Assembly (NCBI GenBank): GCA_902602515.1
Contig: CACKRG010000002.1
Location: 51,761 to 115,760 of the forward strand
DNA: 64,000 nt
DNA from: an uncultured Alphaproteobacteria bacterium
GTDB taxonomy: Bacteria > Pseudomonadota > Alphaproteobacteria > HIMB59 > GCA-002718135
Reading direction: 5' to 3'
Numbering within the stretch: position 1 is the first letter of the stretch; the number at the start of each line of letters is the position of its first letter. Made by a program: the position numbers and the translations under genes. The notes below the pieces were generated by a model that was given only the letters and a program-made list of their open reading frames with translations, did no database searches and had not been told where the DNA came from. This document shows, piece after piece, positions 9,764 to 18,672 of this stretch.

Positions 9764-10462
9764 TTATTTTTCCTTTTTAAAAAGATCTGGTCTTAATTCT
9801 TTAGTTTTTTCAACCGATTTTTCTTTTCTCCATTTATCAATTTTTTCATGATGACCTGATGTTAAAACATCTGGTACTTCATGTTTATTTCCCTGAATAT
9901 CTTCCCAGGTTTGCGGTCTGGTATAATGAGGATATTCAAGTAGATTATTAGAAAAAGATTCTTCTAATAAACTTTGTGGATGCCCTAATACTCCAGGAAT
10001 GAGACGAATACAACCTTCAACTAATACCTGAGCAGCAATCTCGCCCCCAGATAGGACGTAATCGCCAATACTTATTTCCTGAAAACCAAGAATTTCTATA
10101 GCTCTTTGGTCAACCCCCTCAAATCTACCGCATAAAATAAGCATTTCATCATGTTTTGATAAATTATTAAGTTTGGCTTGAGATAATTTCTGGCCTGATG
10201 GTGTTAGAAAAATTTTGCAATAATTATCGGTTTTGAACGTGATTGAATTTAATGCTTTTTCTATCACATCTGGACGAATAACCATTCCAGGGCCTCCCCC
10301 AAAAGGTTCATCATCTACACTTCCTCTTTTATCAATTCCAAAATTATGTAGATTGACTATCTCGAGAGAAAATTTTTTATTGTTTAATGCATTTCCAATT
10401 ACAGAATATCCTAATGAGCCAGGAAACATCTCAGGATAACAGGTTAAAATTACTACTTTCAT
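9764..10462 (-). CDS. trmD: tRNA (guanine37-N1)-methyltransferase
   Basis: 232 residues from the chosen ATG (10460-10462), which begins [15 protein letters not shown] and matches the family start; upstream in-frame codons would overlap rimM and add an unrelated leader. The enzyme methylates G37 of tRNAs reading CUN, CCN and CGG and prevents +1 frameshifting. The SPOUT knot region GDYVLSGGE, the early [11 protein letters not shown] and SGHH (hinge/catalytic region) are all present. One base separates it from the rimM stop. Confidence 0.95.
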   Translation of the reverse strand: MKVVILTCYPEMFPGSLGYSVIGNALNNKKFSLEIVNLHNFGIDKRGSVDDEPFGGGPGMVIRPDVIEKALNSITFKTDNYCKIFLTPSGQKLSQAKLNNLSKHDEMLILCGRFEGVDQRAIEILGFQEISIGDYVLSGGEIAAQVLVEGCIRLIPGVLGHPQSLLEESFSNNLLEYPHYTRPQTWEDIQGNKHEVPDVLTSGHHEKIDKWRKEKSVEKTKELRPDLFKKEK

Positions 10463-10463
10463 A

Positions 10464-10970
10464 TTAATCAAGAATACCAGGTATTGGATCAGCAATAATT
10501 TCTTTTTTAATAATATTAACTGATAAAATATTTGTTTTATCAAAAGGTATAAGAGTGAGTTTGGTATTATATTTGACTTCTAATAAATCACCTGCTCCAA
10601 AATTTTGAACACTTATAACTTTTCCAATACTAGTATTGTCTTTCAAGAAAATCATGCATTCTATTAGGTCGTTTATGAAAAACTCATTATCTTTTGTTTT
10701 TGGGAAAAATTTCTTATTTGAAAAAATTTTTTGACCTTTAAGCTCTAAAACATCTTCTCTAGAAAAGTATTTTTCAACTTGAACAACACACTTATTATTT
10801 TTAAATAAAATATTTTTAAAATTCCAAGCAACTGAACCATCAAAATTATAATAGTTTTTTAGATTTTTAAAAGCTTCAAACGAGGTAGTCATCATATTAA
10901 CTTTTATTTCACCTTTTAATCCTACAGGAGATCCAAACTGACCAACAAGCATAATATCTTTTTTACTCAA
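10464..10970 (-). CDS. rimM: 16S rRNA processing protein RimM
   Basis: 168 residues. It assists maturation of the 30S head domain and binds uS19. The N-terminal GQFGSPVGLKGEIKV (11-25) and the PRC-barrel part with GDLLEVKY and LIPF segments are diagnostic. The order rpsP-rimM-trmD-rplS is almost universal in bacteria and supports the call. Confidence 0.92.
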   Translation of the reverse strand: MSKKDIMLVGQFGSPVGLKGEIKVNMMTTSFEAFKNLKNYYNFDGSVAWNFKNILFKNNKCVVQVEKYFSREDVLELKGQKIFSNKKFFPKTKDNEFFINDLIECMIFLKDNTSIGKVISVQNFGAGDLLEVKYNTKLTLIPFDKTNILSVNIIKKEIIADPIPGILD

Positions 10971-10984
10971 AGCAAAAATTAATT

Positions 10985-11725
10985 TTATTCTTTTTTAGCT
11001 TCTGCTTCTTCTGCTTTTGGTTCTTCAGCAGGTTGAGTATCTTCAGCTGGCTTTGCTTCTGCTTCTTCTGCTTTTGGTTCTTCAGCAGGTTGAGTATCTT
11101 CAGCTGGCTTTGCTTCTGCTTCTTCTGCTTTTGGTTCTTCAGCAGGTTGAGTATCTTCAGCTGGCTTTGCTTCTGCTTCTTCTGCTTTTGGTTCTTCAGC
11201 AGGTTGAGTATCTTCAGCTGGCTTTGCTTCTGCTTCTTCTGCTTTTGGTTCTTCAGCAGGTTGAGTATCTTCAGCTGGCTTTGCTTCTGCTTCTTCTGCT
11301 TTTGGTTCTTCAGCAGGTTGAGTATCTTCAGCTGGCTTTGCTTCTGCTTCTTCTGCTTTTGGTTCTTCTGATGCAGCTTTTGCAGCTTCTTCTTTTTCTT
11401 TAGCTGCAGCTAAACGTTCCTGTGCTTTTTTCTTAGGTAGATGTTTTTTTGTTTTTTCAGTAATAACTGGTTTTTCCATCACACCAAGATTGCTAAGAAA
11501 AATAGAAATTCTATCTGAGGGTTTTGCTCCTTTTGCAATCCATTCTTTAGCTTTGTCTAAGTCCATTTTAACTCTATCAGCACTATCCTTGGGAAGCATT
11601 GGGTTATAAGTTCCAATTTGATCTATAAATTTTCCATCTCTGGCTCTTCTAGAATCAGCAACTACTATTCTATAAAATGGTCTTTTCTTAGCACCACCTC
11701 TTGATAATCTTATTCTTACTGGCAT
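10985..11725 (-). CDS. rpsP: 30S ribosomal protein bS16 with tandem-repeat tail
   Basis: 246 residues, against about 80-130 for most bS16. Residues 1-85 are a normal bS16 ([19 protein letters not shown] start, IGTYNPM). A lysine/alanine-rich linker follows, and from about residue 120 there are six exact copies of a 19-residue unit, [19 protein letters not shown], plus a partial seventh ending in KKE. The tail is acidic and surely unstructured. Reading the repeat in other frames or on the other strand gives long spurious open frames. Second gene after ffh. Confidence 0.93.
   Translation of the reverse strand: MPVRIRLSRGGAKKRPFYRIVVADSRRARDGKFIDQIGTYNPMLPKDSADRVKMDLDKAKEWIAKGAKPSDRISIFLSNLGVMEKPVITEKTKKHLPKKKAQERLAAAKEKEEAAKAASEEPKAEEAEAKPAEDTQPAEEPKAEEAEAKPAEDTQPAEEPKAEEAEAKPAEDTQPAEEPKAEEAEAKPAEDTQPAEEPKAEEAEAKPAEDTQPAEEPKAEEAEAKPAEDTQPAEEPKAEEAEAKKE
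10988..11368 (-). repeat. 57-bp tandem repeat array within rpsP
   Basis: Six full units and a partial seventh, in frame, encode the bS16 tail. By eye the units are identical at the nucleotide level, including third codon positions, so the array has expanded recently or is kept uniform by recombination. Copy number is likely to vary between strains and may be misassembled from short reads. Confidence 0.9.
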
Positions 11726-11737
11726 TTTATTTCCTTT

Positions 11738-13102
11738 CTAATTAATGTTTGGAGGAAGATTTCCTTGTAATTTTTGCATTAAATCACTGGGAATTCCTCC
11801 TTTGCCCATTGATTTCATTCTCTTCATCATTTTTTGTGATTGGAGAAACTGTTTTAATAACCTGTTAACGTCTTGAACTTTTGTTCCAGATCCTTTTGAA
11901 ATTCTAATCTTACGTGAAGCCTTTATTATATCTGGATCAGCTCTTTCTTTTTTTGTCATTGAATTGATTATAGCTATTTGTTTATCAATCATTGAATTAG
12001 AAATTTTATTTTCTGCCATTAACTTCTGTGCCTTTGAAATACCTGGCATCATAGAAAGTAAACCGGAGACTCCACCCATTTTACCCATTTGCTTTAATTG
12101 ATTGGCAAAATCTTCAAGATCAAATTTTCCTTTAGCGATCTTTTTTGCCATATCTTCCATTTCTTTTTTATCAATATTTTCAGCTGCTTTTTCGACAAGA
12201 GATACAATGTCTCCCATGCCTAAGATTCTTTGTGCAATTCTTTCAGGATGGAAGGGTTCAAAATTTTCTACTTTTTCACCTAGTCCTATAAATTTTATAG
12301 GAGAGTTTGTTATCGATTTAATTGATAGTGCTGCACCACCTCTGCTATCGCCATCTATTCGAGTTAAAATTGATCCAGTAATATTTATTGCATCACTAAA
12401 ACTTTTAGCTACATTTGCAGCATCTTGTCCTGTTAGAGCATCTGCTACTAATAATGTTTCATCAGGTTTAAACTTATTTTCAATTTCTATTAATTCGCTC
12501 ATTAACTTTTTATCTACAACTTGTCGTCCAGCAGTATCTAAAATAAGAATATCAAATAAATTTTTTTGAGCATATTCTATAGAATCATCAACAATCTTAC
12601 TGGCTGATGATAGATTGTGGCTAAAGAAATCTGAACTGGTTTCTTCAGCTAAAACTTTTAATTGTTCTTGTGCTGCTGGTCGATAAATGTCTGCTGATGC
12701 TAATAAAATTTTTTTCTTTGAAGACTTCTTTAACAAATAGGAAAGTTTGGCTATTGATGTTGTTTTCCCAGAGCCTTGTAATCCACAAAATAATATTTTA
12801 GTTAATTGAGAAGATGAGAAATTTAGAGATTTATTTTCTGAACCAAGAATTTTTACAAGCTCATCTTGCACAAGCTTTATAATCATTTGATCTGGCTTAA
12901 CAGATTTAAGAATTTCTTTTCCTAAAATGTTTGACTTGATAGAATTTATAAATTCTTTTACTACAACTAAGGAAACATCTGCCTCTAAGAGAGCAATTCG
13001 AATTTCACGTAATGTAGCATCAAGATCTGTTTCTGATATAACAGCCTTACCTCGAATACTTTGAACAATTTTTTCAAATTTCGTGTTAAGTGTATCAAAC
13101 AT
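11738..13102 (-). CDS. ffh: signal recognition particle protein Ffh
   Basis: 454 residues from the ATG at 13100-13102, chosen because it begins MFDTLNTKFEKIVQSIRGK like other Ffh proteins and has GGAG a few bases upstream; the frame stays open further upstream but that part does not look like Ffh. The N domain is followed by the GTPase with GLQGSGKT (107-114) and DTAGRQ, then the methionine-rich M domain ending in MKRMKSMGKGG that binds SRP RNA and signal sequences. First gene of the ribosomal/leu run. Its receptor gene ftsY is at 15378. Confidence 0.95.
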   Translation of the reverse strand: MFDTLNTKFEKIVQSIRGKAVISETDLDATLREIRIALLEADVSLVVVKEFINSIKSNILGKEILKSVKPDQMIIKLVQDELVKILGSENKSLNFSSSQLTKILFCGLQGSGKTTSIAKLSYLLKKSSKKKILLASADIYRPAAQEQLKVLAEETSSDFFSHNLSSASKIVDDSIEYAQKNLFDILILDTAGRQVVDKKLMSELIEIENKFKPDETLLVADALTGQDAANVAKSFSDAINITGSILTRIDGDSRGGAALSIKSITNSPIKFIGLGEKVENFEPFHPERIAQRILGMGDIVSLVEKAAENIDKKEMEDMAKKIAKGKFDLEDFANQLKQMGKMGGVSGLLSMMPGISKAQKLMAENKISNSMIDKQIAIINSMTKKERADPDIIKASRKIRISKGSGTKVQDVNRLLKQFLQSQKMMKRMKSMGKGGIPSDLMQKLQGNLPPNIN

Positions 13103-13123
13103 AGTTCTCCAATAACGTTTTAA

Positions 13124-13152
13124 CTCCAGGGCACGAAACTCGTGGGCTAGAG
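13124..13152 (-). promoter_or_regulatory. hairpin in the ffh 5' leader
   Basis: On the minus strand, 22 nt before the ffh ATG, CTCTAG pairs with CTGGAG (one G-U), then a symmetric CC/CC internal loop, then CACGA pairs with TCGTG around a GTT loop. The element is GC-rich compared with its AT-rich surroundings. It may be an RNA control element or mRNA-stabilising structure; no known motif is recognised. Confidence 0.35.
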
Positions 13153-13299
13153 TACCTATCACAATTGTAACAAGCTTAATTCGTTTACAAATATAGGATT
13201 TATCTTTGACCCTGTATTAGCTGAATAATTGAAAGTCAAGTGTTCTTAAATTTCCCATATTTACTGAGATTTTTTGATAAATTAGGTTATAAAACAAAT

Positions 13300-14118
13300 A
13301 TGCAAAAAGTAGACTTTATAAAGATGCATGGACTTGGAAATGATTTTGTTATCATAGATAAAAGATCTAATAATATCGTAATTACTGAAGATATTATCAA
13401 AAGACTCAGTGACAGAAGAACTGGTGCAGGTTGTGATCAATTAATTACAATTAATGATACAACTAATAAAAGTGTTGATGCTGAAATTGAAATTTTTAAT
13501 CCCGGTGGTGATAGAGCTGAAGCTTGTGGTAATGGTACACGTTGTGTGGCAAAAATATTATTCGATGAAGATTCAAATAGAGAAATTTTAAAAATTCAAT
13601 CTGACGCAGGAATATTAGAAACAAAAAAAATAGATGAAAACATAAGTGTCAATATGGGTTTAATAAAAAATACTTGGGATAAAATTCCTTTAAGTAAAGA
13701 AGCTGATACAATGAATATACCAATTCCAATTGATGGATATAGCAATGGAGTTGCTGTGAATGTAGGTAATCCACATGTGGTTTTTTTTGGGAAATCAATC
13801 CAAGATACAGATCTTGAAAGTATAGGTCCTAGAATAGAAAATCATGAACTCTTTCCAAAAAAAACTAATGTTGAAATAGTTGAAGTTATTAATCCAAAAT
13901 TAATTCAAATGAGAGTTTGGGAGCGTGGAGTTGGAATCACGTTAGCTTGTGGTAGTGGTGCCTGTGCGGCTGTGTATGCGGCGTGGAAAAAAGGATTAAT
14001 TGAAAATAATGCTGAAGTGAAACTTGAAAAAGGATCACTGCATATAAATATAGTTAATAATGAAGCTGTAATGACAGGACCTGCAGAAATAAGTTATCAA
14101 GGTAGTTTAGAAATATAA
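13300..14118 (+). CDS. dapF: diaminopimelate epimerase
   Basis: 272 residues from ATG 13300 (MQKVDFIKMHGLGNDF), which is the family start; 20 extra upstream codons are open but unlike the family. It interconverts LL- and meso-diaminopimelate for lysine and peptidoglycan. The two catalytic cysteines are Cys76 (AEACGNGTRC) and Cys217 (LACGSGACAA). First gene of a rightward operon with mtaB, ftsY and yciB, divergent from ffh. Confidence 0.95.
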   Translation: MQKVDFIKMHGLGNDFVIIDKRSNNIVITEDIIKRLSDRRTGAGCDQLITINDTTNKSVDAEIEIFNPGGDRAEACGNGTRCVAKILFDEDSNREILKIQSDAGILETKKIDENISVNMGLIKNTWDKIPLSKEADTMNIPIPIDGYSNGVAVNVGNPHVVFFGKSIQDTDLESIGPRIENHELFPKKTNVEIVEVINPKLIQMRVWERGVGITLACGSGACAAVYAAWKKGLIENNAEVKLEKGSLHINIVNNEAVMTGPAEISYQGSLEI

Positions 14119-14121
14119 TTT

Positions 14122-15381
14122 ATGAAAAATAAAAACCTTATAGTCAATCTAGGTTGTAGATTGAATATTTATGAAGGTGAAATTATTAAAAACCATCTTA
14201 AAACAAATAAATTAAATAACATTACAGTCATAAACTCATGTGCAGTAACTCAAGAAGCTGAGAAAAAAGTTGCTTATGAAATTAGAAAAGCAAAAAAAAA
14301 TTTCCCTTATAATAAAATAGTAGTTACAGGATGTGCAGCTCAAATTAATCCATTAAAATATAAAAATTTAAAAGAAGTAGACTCAGTAATTGGGAACACC
14401 GAAAAATTAGAAACTTTAACATGGAAAAATATCGATCAGTCTCAAAATTTTAAAGTAGGAAATATATTAGAAGAAAGTAAAACAGTACCAAATTCAATTG
14501 AAAAATTTGAAGGAAAATCTAGAGCTTATATTGAAATACAGCAAGGTTGTAATCATCGCTGTACTTTTTGTATAATTCCATTTGGTAGAGGAAATAACAG
14601 AAGTGTACCTGCTGGAGAAATAGTAAATAAAATAAAAAAAATTGTTAATAATGGATATAATGAAGTAGTCTTAACAGGAGTAGATATAACTGATTATGGA
14701 AAAGATCTTCCTGCAAAACCTACTTTTTCAAACTTAATTAAAAGAATTCTAAAATTAGTACCTGAATTAAGACAGCTGCGTTTGTCTTCAATTGACTGCG
14801 CTGAAATAGACGAAGATTTTTGGGATGTTTTAAAAGACGAAAGATTAATGCCTCATTTTCATATAAGTTTACAAGCTGGAAACAATTTGATTTTAAAAAG
14901 GATGAAAAGAAGACATTCAAGAGAAATGGCAATTAATTTTTGTAAAAAAGTTCAATCTATTAGGGAAGATGCAACATTTGGTGCTGATATTATTGCTGGT
15001 TTTCCAACAGAGACTGAAGATATGTTTCAAGACTCAATCAAAATAGTTGATGAGTGTAATTTAACTCATCTTCATATTTTTCCTTATTCACCAAGAGAAA
15101 ACACTCCTGCATCAAGAATGCCTCAAGTTCAAAAAAATATTATTAAAGATAGAGCAAGAAGACTTAGAGAAAAAGGTATTGAAAAATTAAAACAACATTT
15201 AAAAAAAAATATTGGAAAGAAGGAGCAAATTTTAATTGAAAGCAGAAAAGAAAATTTTTCACTTGGAAAAGATCAGCATTTTTTAAAAGTAAAACTTGAA
15301 CAAGAATTTAAAGAGGGAAATATAATTTCCTGTATCTACACGGGTGTAGAAAATGATACGTTATTAGCAAGAATAGCATGA
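14122..15381 (+). CDS. mtaB: tRNA t6A37 methylthiotransferase MtaB
   Basis: 419 residues. It converts t6A to ms2t6A at position 37 of tRNAs reading ANN codons. The UPF0004 domain carries Cys12, Cys40 and Cys71 for one cluster; the radical-SAM motif GCNHRCTFC gives Cys143, Cys147 and Cys150; a TRAM domain closes the protein. The early LGCRLN is the MtaB form. It starts 3 bases after dapF and ends in an ATGA overlap with ftsY, the usual alphaproteobacterial order. Confidence 0.92.
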   Translation: MKNKNLIVNLGCRLNIYEGEIIKNHLKTNKLNNITVINSCAVTQEAEKKVAYEIRKAKKNFPYNKIVVTGCAAQINPLKYKNLKEVDSVIGNTEKLETLTWKNIDQSQNFKVGNILEESKTVPNSIEKFEGKSRAYIEIQQGCNHRCTFCIIPFGRGNNRSVPAGEIVNKIKKIVNNGYNEVVLTGVDITDYGKDLPAKPTFSNLIKRILKLVPELRQLRLSSIDCAEIDEDFWDVLKDERLMPHFHISLQAGNNLILKRMKRRHSREMAINFCKKVQSIREDATFGADIIAGFPTETEDMFQDSIKIVDECNLTHLHIFPYSPRENTPASRMPQVQKNIIKDRARRLREKGIEKLKQHLKKNIGKKEQILIESRKENFSLGKDQHFLKVKLEQEFKEGNIISCIYTGVENDTLLARIA

Positions 15382-16310
15382 GTTTCTTCTCAATTTTTAA
15401 AGATAAGTTAAGTAAAACCTCAAATATACTTTCTTTTAATATTTTAGAAATTTTAAAGTACAAAAAAATAGATGATTTAACTTTAGAAGAATTAGAGAAT
15501 GTTCTTATTTCGTCTGATATTAGTTTAGATGTTGTAAATCAGCTTATAGATTCTATAAAAAAAATAAAAATTTCAAATGATGATGAAATAAAATATGTGC
15601 TAGAAGTATTAGCTCAAAATATAGAAAGTGTATTGCTTCCAAGGGAACATGTTCTTATAAATGAAAAAGGTGATGAAAAAAAAATATTAATTTTTGTTGG
15701 AGTAAACGGAAGTGGAAAGACGACCACTATTGGCAAAATTACAAATAAAATTTTACCAAATAAAAAGATTCTTATTGCAGCTTGTGATACATTTAGGGCA
15801 GCAGCTGTTGAGCAGTTGGAAAATTGGGCAAAAAAAAATAATAGTGGTTTTATAACTGGAAAAAGTAAGCAAGATCCAGCAAGTGTAGCATATCAAGCAA
15901 CTGAAAAATTTAGAAAAGAAAATTATGATTTTTTACTTATAGATACTGCAGGAAGATTATCAAATAATACTAACCTTATTAATCAACTAATCAAATTGAA
16001 GAATGTCATCTCAAAAGTTGATTCCTCTTTTAATATTGAAACTGTATTAGTTTTAGATGGAACAAATGGCAGTAATATGATTAAGCAAGTTGAAATATTT
16101 GGAAAAGAACTTAATGTATCGAGTCTTATAATAACCAAATTAGATGGAACAGCTAAAGGTGGAGCATTAATTTCAATTGCAAATAAATTTGAAATACCTA
16201 TAAGCTATGTTGGTCTTGGTGAAAGCGTTGAAGATCTTTTAGAATTTAATTCTAAAAGCTTTGCAAGATCTATTTTAAATCTAGAAGAAAAAAATGAAGT
16301 CAATTTATAA
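15378..16310 (+). CDS. ftsY: signal recognition particle receptor FtsY
   Basis: 310 residues. This SRP-receptor GTPase docks Ffh-ribosome complexes at the membrane. GVNGSGKTT is at 108-116, followed by DTFRAAAVEQL and DTAGRL. The long acidic N-terminal A domain of E. coli FtsY is absent, leaving only the NG core as in many alphaproteobacteria. It overlaps mtaB by 4 bases and yciB by 17. Confidence 0.94.
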   Translation: MSFFSIFKDKLSKTSNILSFNILEILKYKKIDDLTLEELENVLISSDISLDVVNQLIDSIKKIKISNDDEIKYVLEVLAQNIESVLLPREHVLINEKGDEKKILIFVGVNGSGKTTTIGKITNKILPNKKILIAACDTFRAAAVEQLENWAKKNNSGFITGKSKQDPASVAYQATEKFRKENYDFLLIDTAGRLSNNTNLINQLIKLKNVISKVDSSFNIETVLVLDGTNGSNMIKQVEIFGKELNVSSLIITKLDGTAKGGALISIANKFEIPISYVGLGESVEDLLEFNSKSFARSILNLEEKNEVNL

Positions 16311-16833
16311 ACTTTTAATAGATATAGGACCACTAGCAGTCTTTTTTATTTTTTATACTAGAAGTGGTCTACAAGCAGCAATTTTACCACTTATGATTGC
16401 CACCATAATATCAGTTATTATTTCGTACTTACTTGAGAGAAAAATACCAATTATGCCAACTCTTGGAGCAGTAATTGTTTTAATCTTTGGAGGTCTTACG
16501 ATTTATTTTGATAATGAAATTTTTATCAAGATGAAACCAACTATAATCAATCTAGTTTTTGCAATAATTTTATATGGTGGGGTAATTTTAAAAAAACCTC
16601 TTTTAAAATTACTATTAGGTGCAGCACTTAAGCTAGAAGAAGATGGTTGGAGAATATTAACTCAAAGATGGATTGCTTTTTTTATTGCACTTGCTGTTTT
16701 AAATGAAATTGTCTGGAGAACACAAAGTACAGATTTCTGGGTAAATTTTAAAGTTTTTGGTATTTTACCTATTACTTTTATATTTACCATGACTCAATTT
16801 CCATTAATTAAAAAATATCAAATGGAAGAATAA
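16294..16833 (+). CDS. yciB: inner membrane-spanning protein YciB (septation protein A)
   Basis: 179 residues with about five membrane segments. The conserved LAVFFIFY near the N terminus, LGGALKLEEDGWRILTQRW-like stretch in the middle (here AALKLEEDGWRILTQRW) and WRTQSTDFWVNFKVFG are typical of YciB/IspA. It is needed for normal division and envelope integrity in some bacteria; the mechanism is not settled. It ends one base before the convergent pgk stop. Confidence 0.9.
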   Translation: MKSIYKLLIDIGPLAVFFIFYTRSGLQAAILPLMIATIISVIISYLLERKIPIMPTLGAVIVLIFGGLTIYFDNEIFIKMKPTIINLVFAIILYGGVILKKPLLKLLLGAALKLEEDGWRILTQRWIAFFIALAVLNEIVWRTQSTDFWVNFKVFGILPITFIFTMTQFPLIKKYQMEE

Positions 16834-16834
16834 A

Positions 16835-18028
16835 TTATAATCTATTTTCTTTTAAAGCAATAAATCCAGGAGATTGATTTCCCTCAAGCCACTCTAAAAA
16901 TGCGCCTCCAGCATTAGATAAATAACTAAACGCATCTTTAGCTTTTGCTTTATTAATTGCCGAAAGTGTATCTCCTCCACCAGCCAGAGTATCGATCTTT
17001 AACTCATTAGAATATTTTTTTAACTGGTTTGCAACTTCAATGGTACTTTTGTCAAAAGGACTATATTCAAAAGCTCCTAACGGTCCATTCCATAGTACAG
17101 AGCGAGATTTTATAATTATTTCAGATATTAATTTTGAAGATTTTTCACCAATATCTAAAATCATTTGGTCACTAAAAACTTCTTTAATATTACATTTTCT
17201 AATATTTTTATCTTTTAGACCTGTTGAGCAAACTACATCAATTGGTAAAATAATTTTACATTTTTTTAATTTAGCTTTTTGTTGAATTTTTTTTGACAAA
17301 TCAACATAATCATTTTCAACTAAGGAAGTTCCAACATTAAAACCATTAGATACTAAAAAAGTATTAGCCATTGCGCCACCAATTATTATTGAATCAAAAC
17401 GTTCAACTAAATTTTCTAAAACTTTTATTTTTGTAGATACTTTTGATCCTCCAATAATGGCAACATTGGGCTTTGATGCATTGTCTAAAAATTTATCTAA
17501 ATTATCTATTTCTTTTTTAAAGCATAATCCCGCATAAGAAGGTAAATAGTTTGTAATGCCAGTTATAGATGAATGATTTCTATGGGACGCAGAGAAAGCA
17601 TCATTGATATATATATCAAAATTAGAAGCAAGAGATTTTGAAAAACTTAAATCATTATTTTCTTCTCCTGGATTAAATCGTATATTTTCGAATAAACATA
17701 TTTCGCCTTCTTTCATTTCTTTAATTTTATTATTGATCTGTTTATTTTCAAATGTATCTAAAAAATGAATTTTTTCTTGATTAAATAAAACCTTAAGTTC
17801 TTTGCATAAAAATTTTAAAGAATATTTTTTATCTACTTTACCTTTTGGTCTACCGAAGTGAGCTAATATAAAAATCTTATTACTATTATTTATTAATTTT
17901 TTAATTGATGGAATTATCGAATTAATTCTAGAATAATCAGTTATTTTACCGTCAAATAAAGGGACATTAAGGTCAGCTCTGTAAATTATTTTTTTATGTT
18001 TAAGTTGAATTTTATCCAAAGATCTCAT
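16835..18028 (-). CDS. pgk: phosphoglycerate kinase
   Basis: 397 residues. It transfers phosphate between 1,3-bisphosphoglycerate and ADP in glycolysis/gluconeogenesis. RADLNVP (18-24), HFGRPKG, the hinge ENIRFNPGEE, the nucleotide site GGSKVSTK and the late GGGDTLSA and GGAFLEWLEG are all present and full length. Transcribed alone, toward yciB and away from gcrA; no gap gene is adjacent. Confidence 0.96.
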   Translation of the reverse strand: MRSLDKIQLKHKKIIYRADLNVPLFDGKITDYSRINSIIPSIKKLINNSNKIFILAHFGRPKGKVDKKYSLKFLCKELKVLFNQEKIHFLDTFENKQINNKIKEMKEGEICLFENIRFNPGEENNDLSFSKSLASNFDIYINDAFSASHRNHSSITGITNYLPSYAGLCFKKEIDNLDKFLDNASKPNVAIIGGSKVSTKIKVLENLVERFDSIIIGGAMANTFLVSNGFNVGTSLVENDYVDLSKKIQQKAKLKKCKIILPIDVVCSTGLKDKNIRKCNIKEVFSDQMILDIGEKSSKLISEIIIKSRSVLWNGPLGAFEYSPFDKSTIEVANQLKKYSNELKIDTLAGGGDTLSAINKAKAKDAFSYLSNAGGAFLEWLEGNQSPGFIALKENRL

Positions 18029-18110
18029 TATATATTCACAGTTATATAAAAAAAACCCATGTTTTCATTGATTTTTTTCAAAAAATTGCAGTTTACACTT
18101 TTTAAACGCA

Positions 18111-18151
18111 TATATTTAGTATAAGTACTGTTGTTATAACTACTAAATATA
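18111..18151. promoter_or_regulatory. inverted repeat in the gcrA-pgk promoter region
   Basis: TATATTTAGTA (18111-18121) and TACTAAATATA (18141-18151) form a perfect 11-bp inverted repeat with a 19-bp spacer, so the arm centres are 30 bp apart, close to three helical turns. The right arm ends 17 bp before the gcrA ATG. This is the geometry of an operator for a dimer or pair of dimers. No CcrM site (GANTC) is visible in the gap. Confidence 0.45.
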
Positions 18152-18168
18152 GACGTTAAAGTATTATT

Positions 18169-18639
18169 ATGCCTTGGGATGAAGAAAATATTACAAAACT
18201 AAGAGAATTGTGGGATCAGGGTCTTCCAACAGCTCAGATAGGAAAACTATTAGGTTTTACAAAAAATGCAGTGGTTGGAAAAGCACATAGAATAGGCTTA
18301 GAAAGACGTCCATCTCCTATTAGAAGAACTGCCGTAAAACCAGATAGAAAAAAAGCTAGGTCCCCTGTAATGCCAAAATTAAACTTTGAGAACAAAGAAA
18401 ATCCAAATTTGTCTCAAAGTGAAAGCTCTTCTTTTAATCCAGTTGTTAAAAGTATGTTTAATACCTCAGCTAAAAGGGGATGCGAATGGCCAGTAGGTCA
18501 TCCTGACGAGACAGATTTTCATTTTTGTGGGAAAGAAAGATTTGATGATAAACCTTATTGTTTAGATCATTGTGAGGTAGCTTATGTTGTGCCAGAAAAA
18601 GAAGAAAACGAAAAGTTAGAAATAAATACTAGAATTTAA
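18169..18639 (+). CDS. gcrA: cell-cycle regulator GcrA
   Basis: 156 residues. GcrA binds the housekeeping sigma factor and methylated GANTC promoters in alphaproteobacteria. The N-terminal DNA-binding part MPWDEENITKLRELWDQG and the following IGKLLGFTKNAVVGKAHRIGL are hallmarks. The C-terminal part has CEWPVGHP and a cysteine/histidine cluster (FCGKERF, YCLDHC) for sigma interaction. The linker is short. This gene is one of the best indicators of an alphaproteobacterium here. Confidence 0.93.
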   Translation: MPWDEENITKLRELWDQGLPTAQIGKLLGFTKNAVVGKAHRIGLERRPSPIRRTAVKPDRKKARSPVMPKLNFENKENPNLSQSESSSFNPVVKSMFNTSAKRGCEWPVGHPDETDFHFCGKERFDDKPYCLDHCEVAYVVPEKEENEKLEINTRI

Positions 18640-18672
18640 TAGAATTTTATTCATTTAGTGCTATCAACTTAA

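Noticed and set aside
10988..11368. Regular repeats suggesting a CRISPR array
   Set aside because: The repeats are contiguous without spacers and code in frame for the bS16 tail.
11017..11403. Long open frames on the + strand rich in Leu/Gln or Cys/Phe/Trp repeats
   Set aside because: They are antisense readings of the 57-bp rpsP repeat; the repeat length keeps every frame open if one unit has no stop.
13103..13162. N-terminal extension of ffh by 20 codons
   Set aside because: It would run through the leader hairpin and lacks similarity to Ffh, whereas the inner ATG has a ribosome binding site and the family start.
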